A DNA stretch of 19,667 nucleotides from JANQRV01 sp964533785 (GCA_964533785.1 CAZHNG010000097.1:1-19667), one strand, 5' to 3'; counted from the stretch's first letter, positions 7,872-16,313 are shown. Notes: a model not told the origin generated them from the letters alone. Made by a program: numbers and translations.

Positions 7872-8702
7872 ATGATTCAGCCTATTAACGATCTGTCAAA
7901 ATGCTGCATTCATACCATAACCACAAAACCCTGGCGGCTGGAACAGGCCTTGGATCATTTTGCCGAAAAGCAAATTGGTGGGATCAGTGTCTGGCAGCAA
8001 GCTATCGAGGCGATGGGAGCCGAAAAGGCAGGGCGCTTATTATCAGATTATCCAATCGAAGTGGTCTCTTACGTAAGAGGGGGCTTTTTCCCCAACAGGC
8101 ATTCGGCAGAGCGTCAAAAAGCGATCGATCATAATAAAAAGATGTTGGACGAAGCCGCAGCGATTGGAGCGCCGCTATTGGTATTGGTATGCGGTGCAGA
8201 GCCCCAACAGAGCCTTGCTGAATCCAGGACGCAAATCCGGGACGGGATACAAGCCATTATTCCACACGCGGAAAGTCTCGGAATAAAACTAGGTATCGAA
8301 CCCCTTCATCCCATGTACGCTGACACCCGCTCGGCCATTAATACGCTTGGGCAGGCCAATGATGTTGCAGACGCGATTAGTTCGGAATGGGTAGGTGTTG
8401 TTGTTGACGTTTACCATCTTTGGTGGGATGACCGGCTGGAGGCAGAAATCAACCGTTGTGGCCGCAATGGTCATTTGTTTGCCTACCACGTCTGTGATTG
8501 GAAAGTGCCGACGAATGATATGCTGCTCGACAGAGGGTTGATGGGAGAAGGGTGTATCCCCCTAAAAACAATACGCCAATGGGTAGAAGCTGCCGGATTT
8601 AACGGCTTTAACGAAGTGGAAATATTTTCTGACCACTATTGGAATATGGGTCAGGAGGAGTTTTTGGATAAAATTGTTGAGGCGTATTTGGAGTTTGTTT
8701 GA
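7872..8702 (+). CDS. sugar phosphate isomerase/epimerase-like TIM-barrel protein
   Basis: This 276-residue cytoplasmic protein belongs to the xylose isomerase-like/AP endonuclease 2 superfamily. Likely metal ligands are at the expected strand ends: Glu143 (GIEPLHP), Asp179 (VVDVYHLWWD), His206 (AYHVCDW) and Glu250 (NEVEIF). Members isomerise or epimerise ketoses or keto-sugars, and some act as lyases on 3-keto-glycosides together with Gfo/Idh/MocA oxidoreductases, which is relevant because such a gene comes next. It lies 56 nt after the GH88 gene. The ATG at 7872 gives the usual family length. The true substrate cannot be told from sequence. Confidence 0.85.
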   Translation: MIQPINDLSKCCIHTITTKPWRLEQALDHFAEKQIGGISVWQQAIEAMGAEKAGRLLSDYPIEVVSYVRGGFFPNRHSAERQKAIDHNKKMLDEAAAIGAPLLVLVCGAEPQQSLAESRTQIRDGIQAIIPHAESLGIKLGIEPLHPMYADTRSAINTLGQANDVADAISSEWVGVVVDVYHLWWDDRLEAEINRCGRNGHLFAYHVCDWKVPTNDMLLDRGLMGEGCIPLKTIRQWVEAAGFNGFNEVEIFSDHYWNMGQEEFLDKIVEAYLEFV

Positions 8703-8713
8703 AATATGAATAG

Positions 8714-8762
8714 GATATTAGACGCTAGACGCTAGACGCTAGATGCTAGACGCTAGAGGTTA
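8714..8762. repeat. 7-nt tandem array, unit GACGCTA
   Basis: Seven units: a degenerate GATATTA, three GACGCTA, GATGCTA, GACGCTA, and a degenerate GAGGTTA. The array is followed by AATGTAATGA. It begins 12 nt after the stop of the TIM-barrel gene. A 13-unit array of the same family lies at 16336-16426. Confidence 0.85.
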
Positions 8763-8797
8763 AATGTAATGACTTTTTAACTTAGGAGAAGCGGGTA

Positions 8798-8988
8798 AAA
8801 ATTTCCGAATTTTCATACTGCTGGGGGTGCAATAGTATAATTGACTGATTATCGAAGTCTTCAGACTTAGATACAATATCACCCGGTCTCTGACCGGAAA
8901 ATATTAAATCAATATTTACTTTCTGTGTACTGAACTACAAAGCCGCGAAGGTTTAACTTCAACTATAAAGAAATAGTCCAAGAGGGAC
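8798..8988. repeat. chain of small hairpins in the 318-nt gap before the Gfo/Idh gene
   Basis: Six separate inverted repeats lie in a row: AAAATT/AATTTT (8798-8813), AAGTCT/AGACTT (8855-8868), CCGGTC/GACCGG (8883-8897), AATATT/AATATT (8900-8916), GAAG..CTTC (8947-8960) and GTCC/GGAC (8976-8988). The last is followed by GAGATCTTGGTAAAA, which recalls the TTGGTAGA-type dispersed repeats I associate with Bacteroidota. No gene is visible here. The stretch looks like stacked intergenic repeats. Confidence 0.4.
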
Positions 8989-9020
8989 GAGATCTTGGTA
9001 AAACTAAAATCATATAAAAA

Positions 9021-10169
9021 GTGAAAGAACACAAGATTGGCATTATCATGAACGGTGTGACCGGGCGTATGGGGACTAACCAGCACCTCATGCGATCCAT
9101 CGTTGCGATCAGAGAACAAGGAGGGGTGAAAATTAGTCCGAACGAAGTCATTATGCCCGACCCTGTTTTAGTCGGAAGAAATGCAAATAAGTTAGCGACA
9201 CTCTGTAAGCAATCAGGGGTCGAGAAAATGACTACCAATGTGGAGGAAGCTTTGGCAGATGAGGACAACATCATCTATTTTGACGCCCAGATAACCGGTC
9301 GTCGCCACGCCAGCGTGAAAAGAGCCATTGAGCTCGGCAAACACATATACTGCGAAAAACCTTCGGGGGTGAATACTCAGGAGGCTTTGGATCTGTATCA
9401 TTTGGCAGAAGCCAAAGGAGTGAAACACGGGGTGGTACAGGATAAGCTTTGGTTGCCCGGCTTGATCAAGCTGAGACGGCTGATAGAGAATGGCTTTTTC
9501 GGCCGTATCCTAAGCGTGCGCGGAGAATTTGGCTATTGGGTATTTGAAGGACATACCATTCCCGCTCAGCGACCCTCCTGGAATTACCGTCAGGAAGACG
9601 ATGGTGGTATTATCGTCGATATGTTATGCCACTGGCGATACGTTTTGGACAATATCTTCGGAAAGGTAAAAGCGGTATCCTGTATTGGTGCCACTCACAT
9701 CCCGGAGCGGATTGATGAGCAGGGGCAAACCTACCTTGCTACGGCTGATGATGCAGCTTACGCTACTTTTGAACTGGAAGGGGGGATCATTGCTCATTTC
9801 AATTCCTCCTGGACGGTCAGGGTGCGCCGCGATGATTTGCTTACTTTACAGGTAGACGGAACGAAAGGCTCTGCCGTCGCGGGATTACGGGAATGTTACA
9901 TTCAACATTACGGGAATACCCCCAAACCAGTTTGGAATCCCGATGTCCCCCAACCCATTGACTTTTTTGATGACTGGAGTAAAGTTCCGCAACAAGAAGC
10001 CTATGACAATGCATTCAAAGCGCAATGGGAAATGTTCTTAAAACACGTCGTTCTTGATGCTCCTTTTAAATACAGTTTACTGGAAGGCGCCAAAGGCGTA
10101 CAACTGGCAGAAAAGGGAATAGAAAGCTGGGAAAAGCGCTGTTGGCTGGACGTAGAAGATTTGGTTTGA
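9021..10169 (+). CDS. Gfo/Idh/MocA family oxidoreductase
   Basis: This 382-residue NAD(P)-dependent sugar (or cyclitol) dehydrogenase-like protein has an N-terminal Rossmann fold with NGVTGRMG at 11-18, the family's EKP motif (YCEKPSG, Glu112-Lys113-Pro114), and a C-terminal alpha/beta domain with GGIIVDMLCHWRYVLD, where Asp200 and His204 sit at the usual active-site positions. The GTG at 9021 is taken as start because the first ATG (9048) would cut away the first Rossmann strand (KIGIIMNG). It lacks a Tat signal, so it is cytoplasmic. It sits 24 nt ahead of the SDR gene and is very probably cotranscribed with it. Family members oxidise or reduce a ring hydroxyl, often at C3. Substrate unknown. 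Confidence 0.9.
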   Translation: MKEHKIGIIMNGVTGRMGTNQHLMRSIVAIREQGGVKISPNEVIMPDPVLVGRNANKLATLCKQSGVEKMTTNVEEALADEDNIIYFDAQITGRRHASVKRAIELGKHIYCEKPSGVNTQEALDLYHLAEAKGVKHGVVQDKLWLPGLIKLRRLIENGFFGRILSVRGEFGYWVFEGHTIPAQRPSWNYRQEDDGGIIVDMLCHWRYVLDNIFGKVKAVSCIGATHIPERIDEQGQTYLATADDAAYATFELEGGIIAHFNSSWTVRVRRDDLLTLQVDGTKGSAVAGLRECYIQHYGNTPKPVWNPDVPQPIDFFDDWSKVPQQEAYDNAFKAQWEMFLKHVVLDAPFKYSLLEGAKGVQLAEKGIESWEKRCWLDVEDLV

Positions 10170-10193
10170 AAGATATTATCTAAAAATATTTAA

Positions 10194-10964
10194 ATGAAAA
10201 AAATTGCATTGATCACCGGAGGGAGCCGGGGCATAGGTTTAGGTATTGCAAAAGCATTAGCCAAAGAAGGGATAGACATTGCGGTCAATGGAATGCGGCC
10301 TCAGGAATCTGTAGCATCGGTATTAGAAGAATTAAGGTCTCTGGGAAGAGAAGTCTTGTATTGCCAGGGAAATATTGCTGATGGATCAGACCGGCAAAAC
10401 ATTATTGATAAAGTAGTAGAACATTTTGGACAGTTGAATATCCTGGTCAATAATGCCGGCGTAGCACCAAAAGAAAGGAACGACCTCCTGGAAATGAGTG
10501 AAGAGAGCTACGACCGCGTGATGGATATCAATTTGAAAGGTACTTTTTTCCTTTCCCAACTGGCAGCCAAATTGATGATCAAGCAAAAAGAAGCGAATCC
10601 TGATTTTCCGGCCGCCATTATTAACATTTCTTCTATTTCTGCTACTTTAGCCTCCATTAATCGCGGACAATATTGCATTTCGAAAGCCGGCATGAGCATG
10701 GTCACCCAATTATTCGCCGTCCGGTTAGGAGCAAATGATATCCCGGTTTATGAAGTGCGTCCCGGCGTAACCCAAACGGATATGACAGCAACCGTACAAA
10801 GTAAATACGACGAGTTGATCGAGGGCGGTTTGTGTATTCAAAAGAGATGGGGCTTTCCGGAGGATATTGGTAAAGCAGTAGCCGCATTGTCGCGGGGAGA
10901 TTTCCCCTATTCTACGGGACAGGTGATTATGGTGGATGGTGGGTTGACGATGCCCCGGTTGTGA
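10194..10964 (+). CDS. SDR-family oxidoreductase (annotated type: 3-ketoacyl-ACP reductase)
   Basis: This 256-residue classical short-chain dehydrogenase has the cofactor motif TGGSRGIG (8-15), NNAG (86-89), Asn113, and the catalytic Ser147, Tyr160 and Lys164 (YCISK). Similar proteins are often auto-named FabG or 3-ketoacyl-ACP reductase. Its place between a Gfo/Idh oxidoreductase and a sugar transporter makes a sugar or sugar-acid dehydrogenase more likely than fatty-acid synthesis (inference). The 24-nt gap to the preceding gene supports an operon. The C-terminus YSTGQVIMVDGG is standard for the family. Confidence 0.9.
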   Translation: MKKIALITGGSRGIGLGIAKALAKEGIDIAVNGMRPQESVASVLEELRSLGREVLYCQGNIADGSDRQNIIDKVVEHFGQLNILVNNAGVAPKERNDLLEMSEESYDRVMDINLKGTFFLSQLAAKLMIKQKEANPDFPAAIINISSISATLASINRGQYCISKAGMSMVTQLFAVRLGANDIPVYEVRPGVTQTDMTATVQSKYDELIEGGLCIQKRWGFPEDIGKAVAALSRGDFPYSTGQVIMVDGGLTMPRL

Positions 10965-10989
10965 ACGAGTTCAACGAGTTAAGCGGGTT
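10963..10989. repeat. 9-nt tandem repeat, unit close to CAACGAGTT
   Basis: Three 9-nt units, GAACGAGTT, CAACGAGTT and AAGCGGGTT, start inside the stop codon of the SDR gene. This is a short, diverging tandem repeat. The rest of the 260-nt gap holds a second repeat (11121-11209) and otherwise nothing I can name. Confidence 0.45.
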
Positions 10990-11120
10990 TAAATGCGTTG
11001 CAGGTTTGAACCACTAGCAGTAGTACTGGATAAACAAATAACCTCTAACCAATAAAAACGAGTTATGCTGTAGTAACACCAGTACCATTAATCCTGAATG
11101 AACCGTCAGGAAAAGACATT

Positions 11121-11209
11121 CATCGCCCATTGCTCATTGCTCATTGTTCATTGCTCATTGCTCACTGTTCATTGCTCATTGCTCATTGCTCATTGTTCAT
11201 GGCTCATTG
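11121..11209. repeat. 7-nt tandem array, unit CATTGCT
   Basis: Twelve full heptamers plus a partial one end 15 nt before the start of the DUF3311-like gene. Variants are CATTGTT, CACTGTT, CATCGCC and CATGGCT, so copies differ almost only by C/T changes. The forward strand has no stop in any frame, which artificially extends the next gene upstream. The array lies in the likely 5' leader of the transporter pair, where copy-number change could alter expression (inference). Confidence 0.85.
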
Positions 11210-11224
11210 AAACCTAAAACAATT

Positions 11225-11440
11225 ATGAATAACCAGACTCTTTGGAAAATTTGTTGTGCTTCCGCGGTAGTATTGGCGGTATTGACATTTACCCCGGTAA
11301 TTACCCCATCTGGCGTAGCGGAGCCGGAATTATTGGGAATGCCTTATACATTGTGGACGGGGATTGTGCAGGCCATCCTGTTAATTGTATTAACTTACAT
11401 CGGTACAATTATCCGGTCGAGAATGGAGAAGGAAGATTAA
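11225..11440 (+). CDS. DUF3311-like small membrane protein, symporter partner
   Basis: This 71-residue protein has two hydrophobic helices (about 8-26 and 41-64) separated by a short PSGVAEPELLGMP loop, and a charged end (RSRMEKED). Small two-helix proteins of the DUF3311 type are commonly encoded directly before sodium:solute symporters, and this one is 39 nt ahead of such a gene. It is probably an accessory subunit of the transporter. I start it at the ATG at 11225. The upstream extension through the CATTGCT repeat (beginning MFIAHCSL) is a repeat artefact. Confidence 0.75.
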   Translation: MNNQTLWKICCASAVVLAVLTFTPVITPSGVAEPELLGMPYTLWTGIVQAILLIVLTYIGTIIRSRMEKED

Positions 11441-11479
11441 ACGACTTGTCTGATAACAAAAAGCGAAAAACCAGTTGCC

Positions 11480-12877
11480 ATGTTACCAACTTTGATTGTA
11501 GCTATCATCATTTACGTAGGCGTATTGATCCTTTTTTCCAGGTTAGCGAGTAGGGGAGAGCGAAATTCTAAAACCTATATTCTGGCGGGGTCCAATCTTG
11601 GTTCTGTCTTAGGTTTATTTACTTTTGCGGCTACCCTTTTCAGTACTTTCACCTTGTTGGGCATGCCGGATTTTTTCCGAACTCACGGAGTAGGAGCCTG
11701 GATATTTTTAATGATCTCTGACGCCGTAATGGTTTTTGGAATTATCTGGATCGGTTATACTTTTCGCAAAAAAACTGCCGGCGCCAATTACTTTGGGATG
11801 TCAGGCTTTATGCGACAACAATTTCAATCTGATTTAGCGGGGGTAACCGCTTTCTTGGGCGCTTCCATTTTTTTAATTCCTTACGTTGCCATACAGATCA
11901 GAGGGGTAGCCGTTTTTCTGCACGCCGCTTTTCCGGAAGCATTACCGATGTGGGCGTGGGCCGTAGGTATTGTAGTAGTTATGATCATTTACAGTGAAGT
12001 TGGAGGGCTGAAGGCGATTATCTACAGTGACGTATTGCAAGGTATCCTTTTACTACTGGCGATTTGGATAATCGGATATAAATGTTTGAGTTATTTTGGA
12101 GGTATAGAAGCGATGTTCGATCGAATTGCGGAACAAAACGAGGCTTTATTATCTACTCCGGGGCCAAAAGGATTATTTGATTTTCAATTTCTGTTTGGGT
12201 CAATGGTGGCTATTGTGTTGATACCGTTCACTCAGCCGCAGGTCTCTACCCGGTTGGTGATCATGCGGAGTAATCGTTCTTTGTATCGCATGGCCGTTGG
12301 ATTAGGGGTATTCGCTTTTTTAATTATCCTACCTACCGTATTCATGGGAATGTACGGCGCAATACTGTATCCGGATGCTACGGTTGCTGAATTCCTTAAT
12401 AAAACTTATGTTTCGGATCAGGCTAATCTTTTGGGCGCTATCGTTCTGATCGGTCTGATCGCTGCCGCTATATCCACTTCAGATTCTCAGTTATTTGCGT
12501 TGGGCGGAGAAATTCGCTCCTTGTTAAAAGGAAGTAACGACCAGCAAATGTTGTTGGTCACCAGGATTTGGATTGCGGTCTTCGCTATTTTGTCACTCAT
12601 TTTTGCCTTATTGAGCAGTGATCAGTTGGTCCTATTGGCCAGAACAAGCTTTGCGGGTACAGCACTTCTGGCCCCTATGATCTTTACGGGGATTTTCGCT
12701 GCCGATGCCACCAAATCAAAGCTCTTGCCACTTGCTACGCTTATCGGGATCGCCGTATTAATTGCTTCTCTTTTGAACCTAATTCCAAATATATTATTAG
12801 GTATTCGTATGGATTTACTGCTATTGGGAGTGTTGACATTGATCGCCCTTTTCACAAGCTTTTTTCACAGAAACTGA
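11480..12877 (+). CDS. sodium:solute symporter (SSS family)
   Basis: This 465-residue inner-membrane protein has about 13 hydrophobic segments. The SSS signature region is clear in YSEVGGLKAIIYSDVLQG (about residues 171-188), as are FAATLFSTFTLLGMPDFF near the N-terminus and ISTSDSQLFALGGEI in the second half. The family imports sugars, sialic acids, organic acids, pantothenate and others with Na+. As last gene of the GH88/oxidoreductase cluster, and paired with the small DUF3311-like protein, it is the likely importer of the glycoside or sugar acid processed by the upstream enzymes. Specificity is inferred from context only. Confidence 0.9.
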   Translation: MLPTLIVAIIIYVGVLILFSRLASRGERNSKTYILAGSNLGSVLGLFTFAATLFSTFTLLGMPDFFRTHGVGAWIFLMISDAVMVFGIIWIGYTFRKKTAGANYFGMSGFMRQQFQSDLAGVTAFLGASIFLIPYVAIQIRGVAVFLHAAFPEALPMWAWAVGIVVVMIIYSEVGGLKAIIYSDVLQGILLLLAIWIIGYKCLSYFGGIEAMFDRIAEQNEALLSTPGPKGLFDFQFLFGSMVAIVLIPFTQPQVSTRLVIMRSNRSLYRMAVGLGVFAFLIILPTVFMGMYGAILYPDATVAEFLNKTYVSDQANLLGAIVLIGLIAAAISTSDSQLFALGGEIRSLLKGSNDQQMLLVTRIWIAVFAILSLIFALLSSDQLVLLARTSFAGTALLAPMIFTGIFAADATKSKLLPLATLIGIAVLIASLLNLIPNILLGIRMDLLLLGVLTLIALFTSFFHRN

Positions 12878-13041
12878 ACTTTACCGCCGTTTAATCCGTA
12901 AAGGATAGTTGTAGACATAAAGTTGGTCGTTCAGTTCATTTCGAACAGATTGAATGGCCGGAGATGTTTTTTATTCTCTAAGTCAGTTCTTTTATTTTCA
13001 TAGACCCGAATAAACTTTAAAAACTTATATTTTCACAACCT

Positions 13042-15102
13042 ATGGCAGACAAATTGCTATCACTCGACGTTGATAACACAGTAATTTACGGAGAAAAAAT
13101 GGCGAGTATTTTTCCTAAAGTATGGGAAAAGCTTCCTTCTGAAAAAAAACCTTTACTATGTTATAACACCGGACGAATGCTGGATAACATGATCCAACTG
13201 ATAGAGGACCATGTTCTTGCAATACCGGATTATATTATAAGCGGGGTAGGGACCAATATTTATGATTATAAAAACCGGAAAATTCTCAAGAAATTTTCTG
13301 AGATACTAGAAGAAGGATGGGATATCGAAACAGTGGAAAAAATTATTGAAGAACTACCTTTTCAAATCGATATACAGCCTAAGCATTTTCAGCACGCCTA
13401 TAAAAGAAGCTATTATTTTAAGAATGCAACGAATGAAGATCTGGAGTATATAAAGTTTCAATTTCATTCCAAAGGACTTGCCGTAAATATCATTTATTCC
13501 TACGATGTATTTTTGGATATACTACCAAAGTGGGCGAACAAAGGCAACGCCCTGCAGTGGCTATTACAAAAAATAGAAATGGACCCCGAAAATGCAATCG
13601 TTGCCGGAGATAGTGGTAATGATAGTGCGATGTTTGATATTCCAGGCATCAAGGGTATCGTGGTAGGCAATGCGCAACATGAATTATACCAGGTCACTAA
13701 ACATTTGGATGTTTATCATGCCAGCGGAAAATTCAGTCAGGGAGTAGTGGAAGGTCTGGTACATTACGAAATTGTTCCTGAGGCCTTAAAAAATGAAGAG
13801 CAGGAATCTTCGGTCATTACGGAACAAATGGTGGAGCATCTCGATCATGAGGTTATCGAAGCTGCCAGTAAGGAAGAGATTGACTTCATTCTGGAAGGCT
13901 ACCACAAAGCCATTGAAGCCATTCACCACAATATTACCCCATTAGGGTTTTCGGCTTGTTCACTTACCCATAACCAATCCAACGGAACGGATGAAAATTA
14001 CCGCAGCGTTTGGGCGCGTGATGGAGCCATCACCATTTTAGGGACTATTCCGCTTATCAAAGATAACAGGATTCATGAATGCCAGCGCAAAACGCTTGAA
14101 ACCCTCTTAGAAAATGTAAGCAAAAATGGTCAGATAGCCTCGAATATTCGCATTGATGACGGGGTTCCTGATTACTCTGGTGTGGGGGGAATATGTTCAA
14201 TCGACAGCGGTTTATGGGTAATTATTGCTTTTTATGAATACATCAAAGCTACCCAGGATATTGACTTCTTAAGAAAATATATCGAGCCACTTAAAAAAAC
14301 AATGTTTTGGCTGGCTGCCCATGATGGAAATAATGACGCACTACTCGAAATTCCCGAAGCGGGCGACTGGACTGACCTTTTTGGTCGCAGTTATAACGTC
14401 CTTTATGATGAGATCCTTTGGTATAGGGCTAATATTTGCTTTGGTAGGATGTTGGAGAAGCTAGGCCTGTACGAGGAAGCTGGTGATTACATCCGGTGGT
14501 CACAGGTCATTAAAAGGGAAATCCTCAGTAATTTTTGGCCTTCCACTCAGCAACAACTAACTCAATTGGAATCCTTCACGGAGCGGCAGTTTTCTCTCGG
14601 AGATGCCCGGTACCTGATCGCCCAGGTCACTCCATTTGATTTCAGTTGGCGTTGCGATACGTATGGGAACGTATTGGCCTTTCTGTACGATGTGATCGAT
14701 GAAGAAAAAGCAGCCAAAACCTTCCGTTTCCTCTGGGGAGTCGGGGCTAATGAACCCTATCCAATACGCAATGTATACCCCGCGGTAAACCCTGGTGATC
14801 CGGATTGGCGGCCTTATTACACCGTAAATCTATTAAACTTACCTAATCACTACCACAATGGAGGAATTTGGCCGTTTGTGGGGGGAGCCTGGGTGCGCTT
14901 CATTCATAAATTGGGCTTGAAGAAAATAGCGGTCAAAGAATTGCATCGGTTAGCTCAATTGAATTATTGCGGTATCCAGTACGATTGGGAATTCAATGAA
15001 TGGGCACACGGCACCACGGGCAGACCAATGGGTAAGATCTATCAGGCTTGGTCGGCTGCTGAGTATATTTTAGCTTGTCACAAACTGAAATTGGTGAAGT
15101 GA
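13042..15102 (+). CDS. fusion: sucrose-phosphate-phosphatase-like HAD domain + amylo-alpha-1,6-glucosidase-like glycosidase
   Basis: This 686-residue cytoplasmic protein has two enzymatic halves. Residues 1-225 form a HAD-IIB phosphatase with LDVDNT (nucleophile Asp9, acid Asp11), YNTGR (Thr43), SGVGTNIYDY, LPKWANKG (Lys167) and AGDSGNDSAMF (Asp190, Asp194). These closely follow sucrose-6-phosphate phosphatase motifs. After a charged linker (about 230-275), residues 280-686 form an (alpha/alpha)6 domain with YRSVWARDGAI, EAGDWTD (Asp442, likely general acid), NHYHNGGIWPF and NEWAHGTTGRPMG (Glu653, likely base). This resembles the glucosidase half of glycogen-debranching enzymes and GH63/GH100-like hydrolases. 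A single chain could dephosphorylate a phospho-disaccharide and then hydrolyse it. An MFS gene follows after 56 nt. Both active sites look intact; the substrate is unproven. Confidence 0.82.
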   Translation: MADKLLSLDVDNTVIYGEKMASIFPKVWEKLPSEKKPLLCYNTGRMLDNMIQLIEDHVLAIPDYIISGVGTNIYDYKNRKILKKFSEILEEGWDIETVEKIIEELPFQIDIQPKHFQHAYKRSYYFKNATNEDLEYIKFQFHSKGLAVNIIYSYDVFLDILPKWANKGNALQWLLQKIEMDPENAIVAGDSGNDSAMFDIPGIKGIVVGNAQHELYQVTKHLDVYHASGKFSQGVVEGLVHYEIVPEALKNEEQESSVITEQMVEHLDHEVIEAASKEEIDFILEGYHKAIEAIHHNITPLGFSACSLTHNQSNGTDENYRSVWARDGAITILGTIPLIKDNRIHECQRKTLETLLENVSKNGQIASNIRIDDGVPDYSGVGGICSIDSGLWVIIAFYEYIKATQDIDFLRKYIEPLKKTMFWLAAHDGNNDALLEIPEAGDWTDLFGRSYNVLYDEILWYRANICFGRMLEKLGLYEEAGDYIRWSQVIKREILSNFWPSTQQQLTQLESFTERQFSLGDARYLIAQVTPFDFSWRCDTYGNVLAFLYDVIDEEKAAKTFRFLWGVGANEPYPIRNVYPAVNPGDPDWRPYYTVNLLNLPNHYHNGGIWPFVGGAWVRFIHKLGLKKIAVKELHRLAQLNYCGIQYDWEFNEWAHGTTGRPMGKIYQAWSAAEYILACHKLKLVK

Positions 15103-15158
15103 ATGCTTTAGATTGACAAACTAATAGTACATTGCAGCTTTAAAAAAAGCCTAGCAGA

Positions 15159-16313
15159 TTGTCGGTCATACAGAATATTCGTCGCTTTCTTAAACACCCG
15201 CATTCCAGAGCTATCGGTTTGGTTTTTTTGGTCAGTAGCTGGGGATTTGGCAGTTGGGTGATCAATATTCCCTATATTAAACATCAACTGGACTTAAACG
15301 AAAGTACTTTAGGTCTAGTCCTATTTGGTCCTCCTTTGGGTCAGATCTTTACGAATTATCTGGCCCCTCGTTTTATTCAACGCTGGGGCTTATATAACAT
15401 ATGCATCGGTTCGAGTTTTGCTCTGGCCTTCACCATTATTTTTCCGGTATTTGCGCCGAGTTCTTTCTTCTTGTTTCTTGCATTGTTTCTTTTTGGGATC
15501 AATTACGCCCTGCTGAACATCTCAATGAACACGATCGCTTCGTTATTATCTACGCATTTAAGGTATCCAATTATTTCTACCTGTCATGCCATGTGGAGTA
15601 TCGGAGGAATGTTGGGCACTTTGTTTGCTGGACTGGTATTTGCGATCGGGGTCAGCTCTCCTCATCATATTCTCATTGCCGCAGCAATCGCTGTGATCGC
15701 TATTTTGTGGATAAAAAACACCCTTTTAGAAGTACCTGATTTGAACCAGCGCCGGCAAAAGACCAGATCTTCCATGGCTTTAACCCCTAAGTTGCTTTTG
15801 ATTACGGTGATGGGGATCCTGATGATGGTAGCAGAAGGGTTTGCTTTTGATTGGAGTGCTGTTTTTTTAAGGGATTACCGCAATGCTTCAGAGGCATACG
15901 CTGCCTTTGGCTTTTCTGCCTTTATGCTAACCATGACTACCGGAAGATTGATCGGGGATACGCTTATGGAAAGTTATGCTCCCAAAATGATATTACTGGT
16001 TGGAGGAATAATAGCAGTCATGGGTTTGATCATTGCCATATATAGCAATACGATTTGGTTTGGATACCTGGGATTGGCTTTTTTAGGCCTGGGAGTTTCT
16101 CTGAATGCACCTATTTTATACGGACTTTCCATGAAGTTACCCAATATTCCGGCAGAGGTAGGCCTGGCTACTTTTGCGACTTTTAGCTTCGTTGGCTTTT
16201 TGGCGGGACCGCCTTTAATTGGTTGGTTTGCCCAACGGTATGGTTTGGAAACTTCCATGATGGGGGTGGCTATCGGGCTTTTTGTTGCAGTTTTGCTTTC
16301 GCGAAAGCTTTGA
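15159..16313 (+). CDS. MFS transporter, YbjJ-like
   Basis: This 384-residue inner-membrane protein has about 12 hydrophobic helices. The opening (GLVFLVSSWGFGSWVINIPY, then LDLNESTLGLVLFGPPLGQ) resembles the YbjJ branch of the major facilitator superfamily. The start is TTG at 15159, since no ATG or GTG precedes the first helix in frame. It follows the HAD-glycosidase fusion by 56 nt, probably in one operon. In Escherichia coli, ybjJ neighbours ybjI, itself a HAD-IIB phosphatase gene, a suggestive parallel. The transported compound is unknown; a sugar or sugar-phosphate product is plausible from context. Confidence 0.82.
   Translation: MSVIQNIRRFLKHPHSRAIGLVFLVSSWGFGSWVINIPYIKHQLDLNESTLGLVLFGPPLGQIFTNYLAPRFIQRWGLYNICIGSSFALAFTIIFPVFAPSSFFLFLALFLFGINYALLNISMNTIASLLSTHLRYPIISTCHAMWSIGGMLGTLFAGLVFAIGVSSPHHILIAAAIAVIAILWIKNTLLEVPDLNQRRQKTRSSMALTPKLLLITVMGILMMVAEGFAFDWSAVFLRDYRNASEAYAAFGFSAFMLTMTTGRLIGDTLMESYAPKMILLVGGIIAVMGLIIAIYSNTIWFGYLGLAFLGLGVSLNAPILYGLSMKLPNIPAEVGLATFATFSFVGFLAGPPLIGWFAQRYGLETSMMGVAIGLFVAVLLSRKL

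Noticed and set aside
10194..10964. SDR gene as a fatty-acid synthesis FabG
   Set aside because: No acyl carrier or other fatty-acid genes are near; context is sugar metabolism, so the FabG label is only a family resemblance.
11144..11224. N-terminal extension of the DUF3311-like protein (MFIAHCSL...)
   Set aside because: It is the translation of the CATTGCT heptamer array, which has no forward stops; the ATG at 11225 fits the family.
13026..13033. TATATTTT as a promoter -7 box for the HAD-glycosidase gene
   Set aside because: It lacks the final G, has no TTTG at the right distance and lies only 8 nt from the start codon.
15974..16258. Long antisense open frames within the MFS, exporter and surface-protein genes
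   Set aside because: They show no family resemblance and are fully explained as shadows of the real coding strands.
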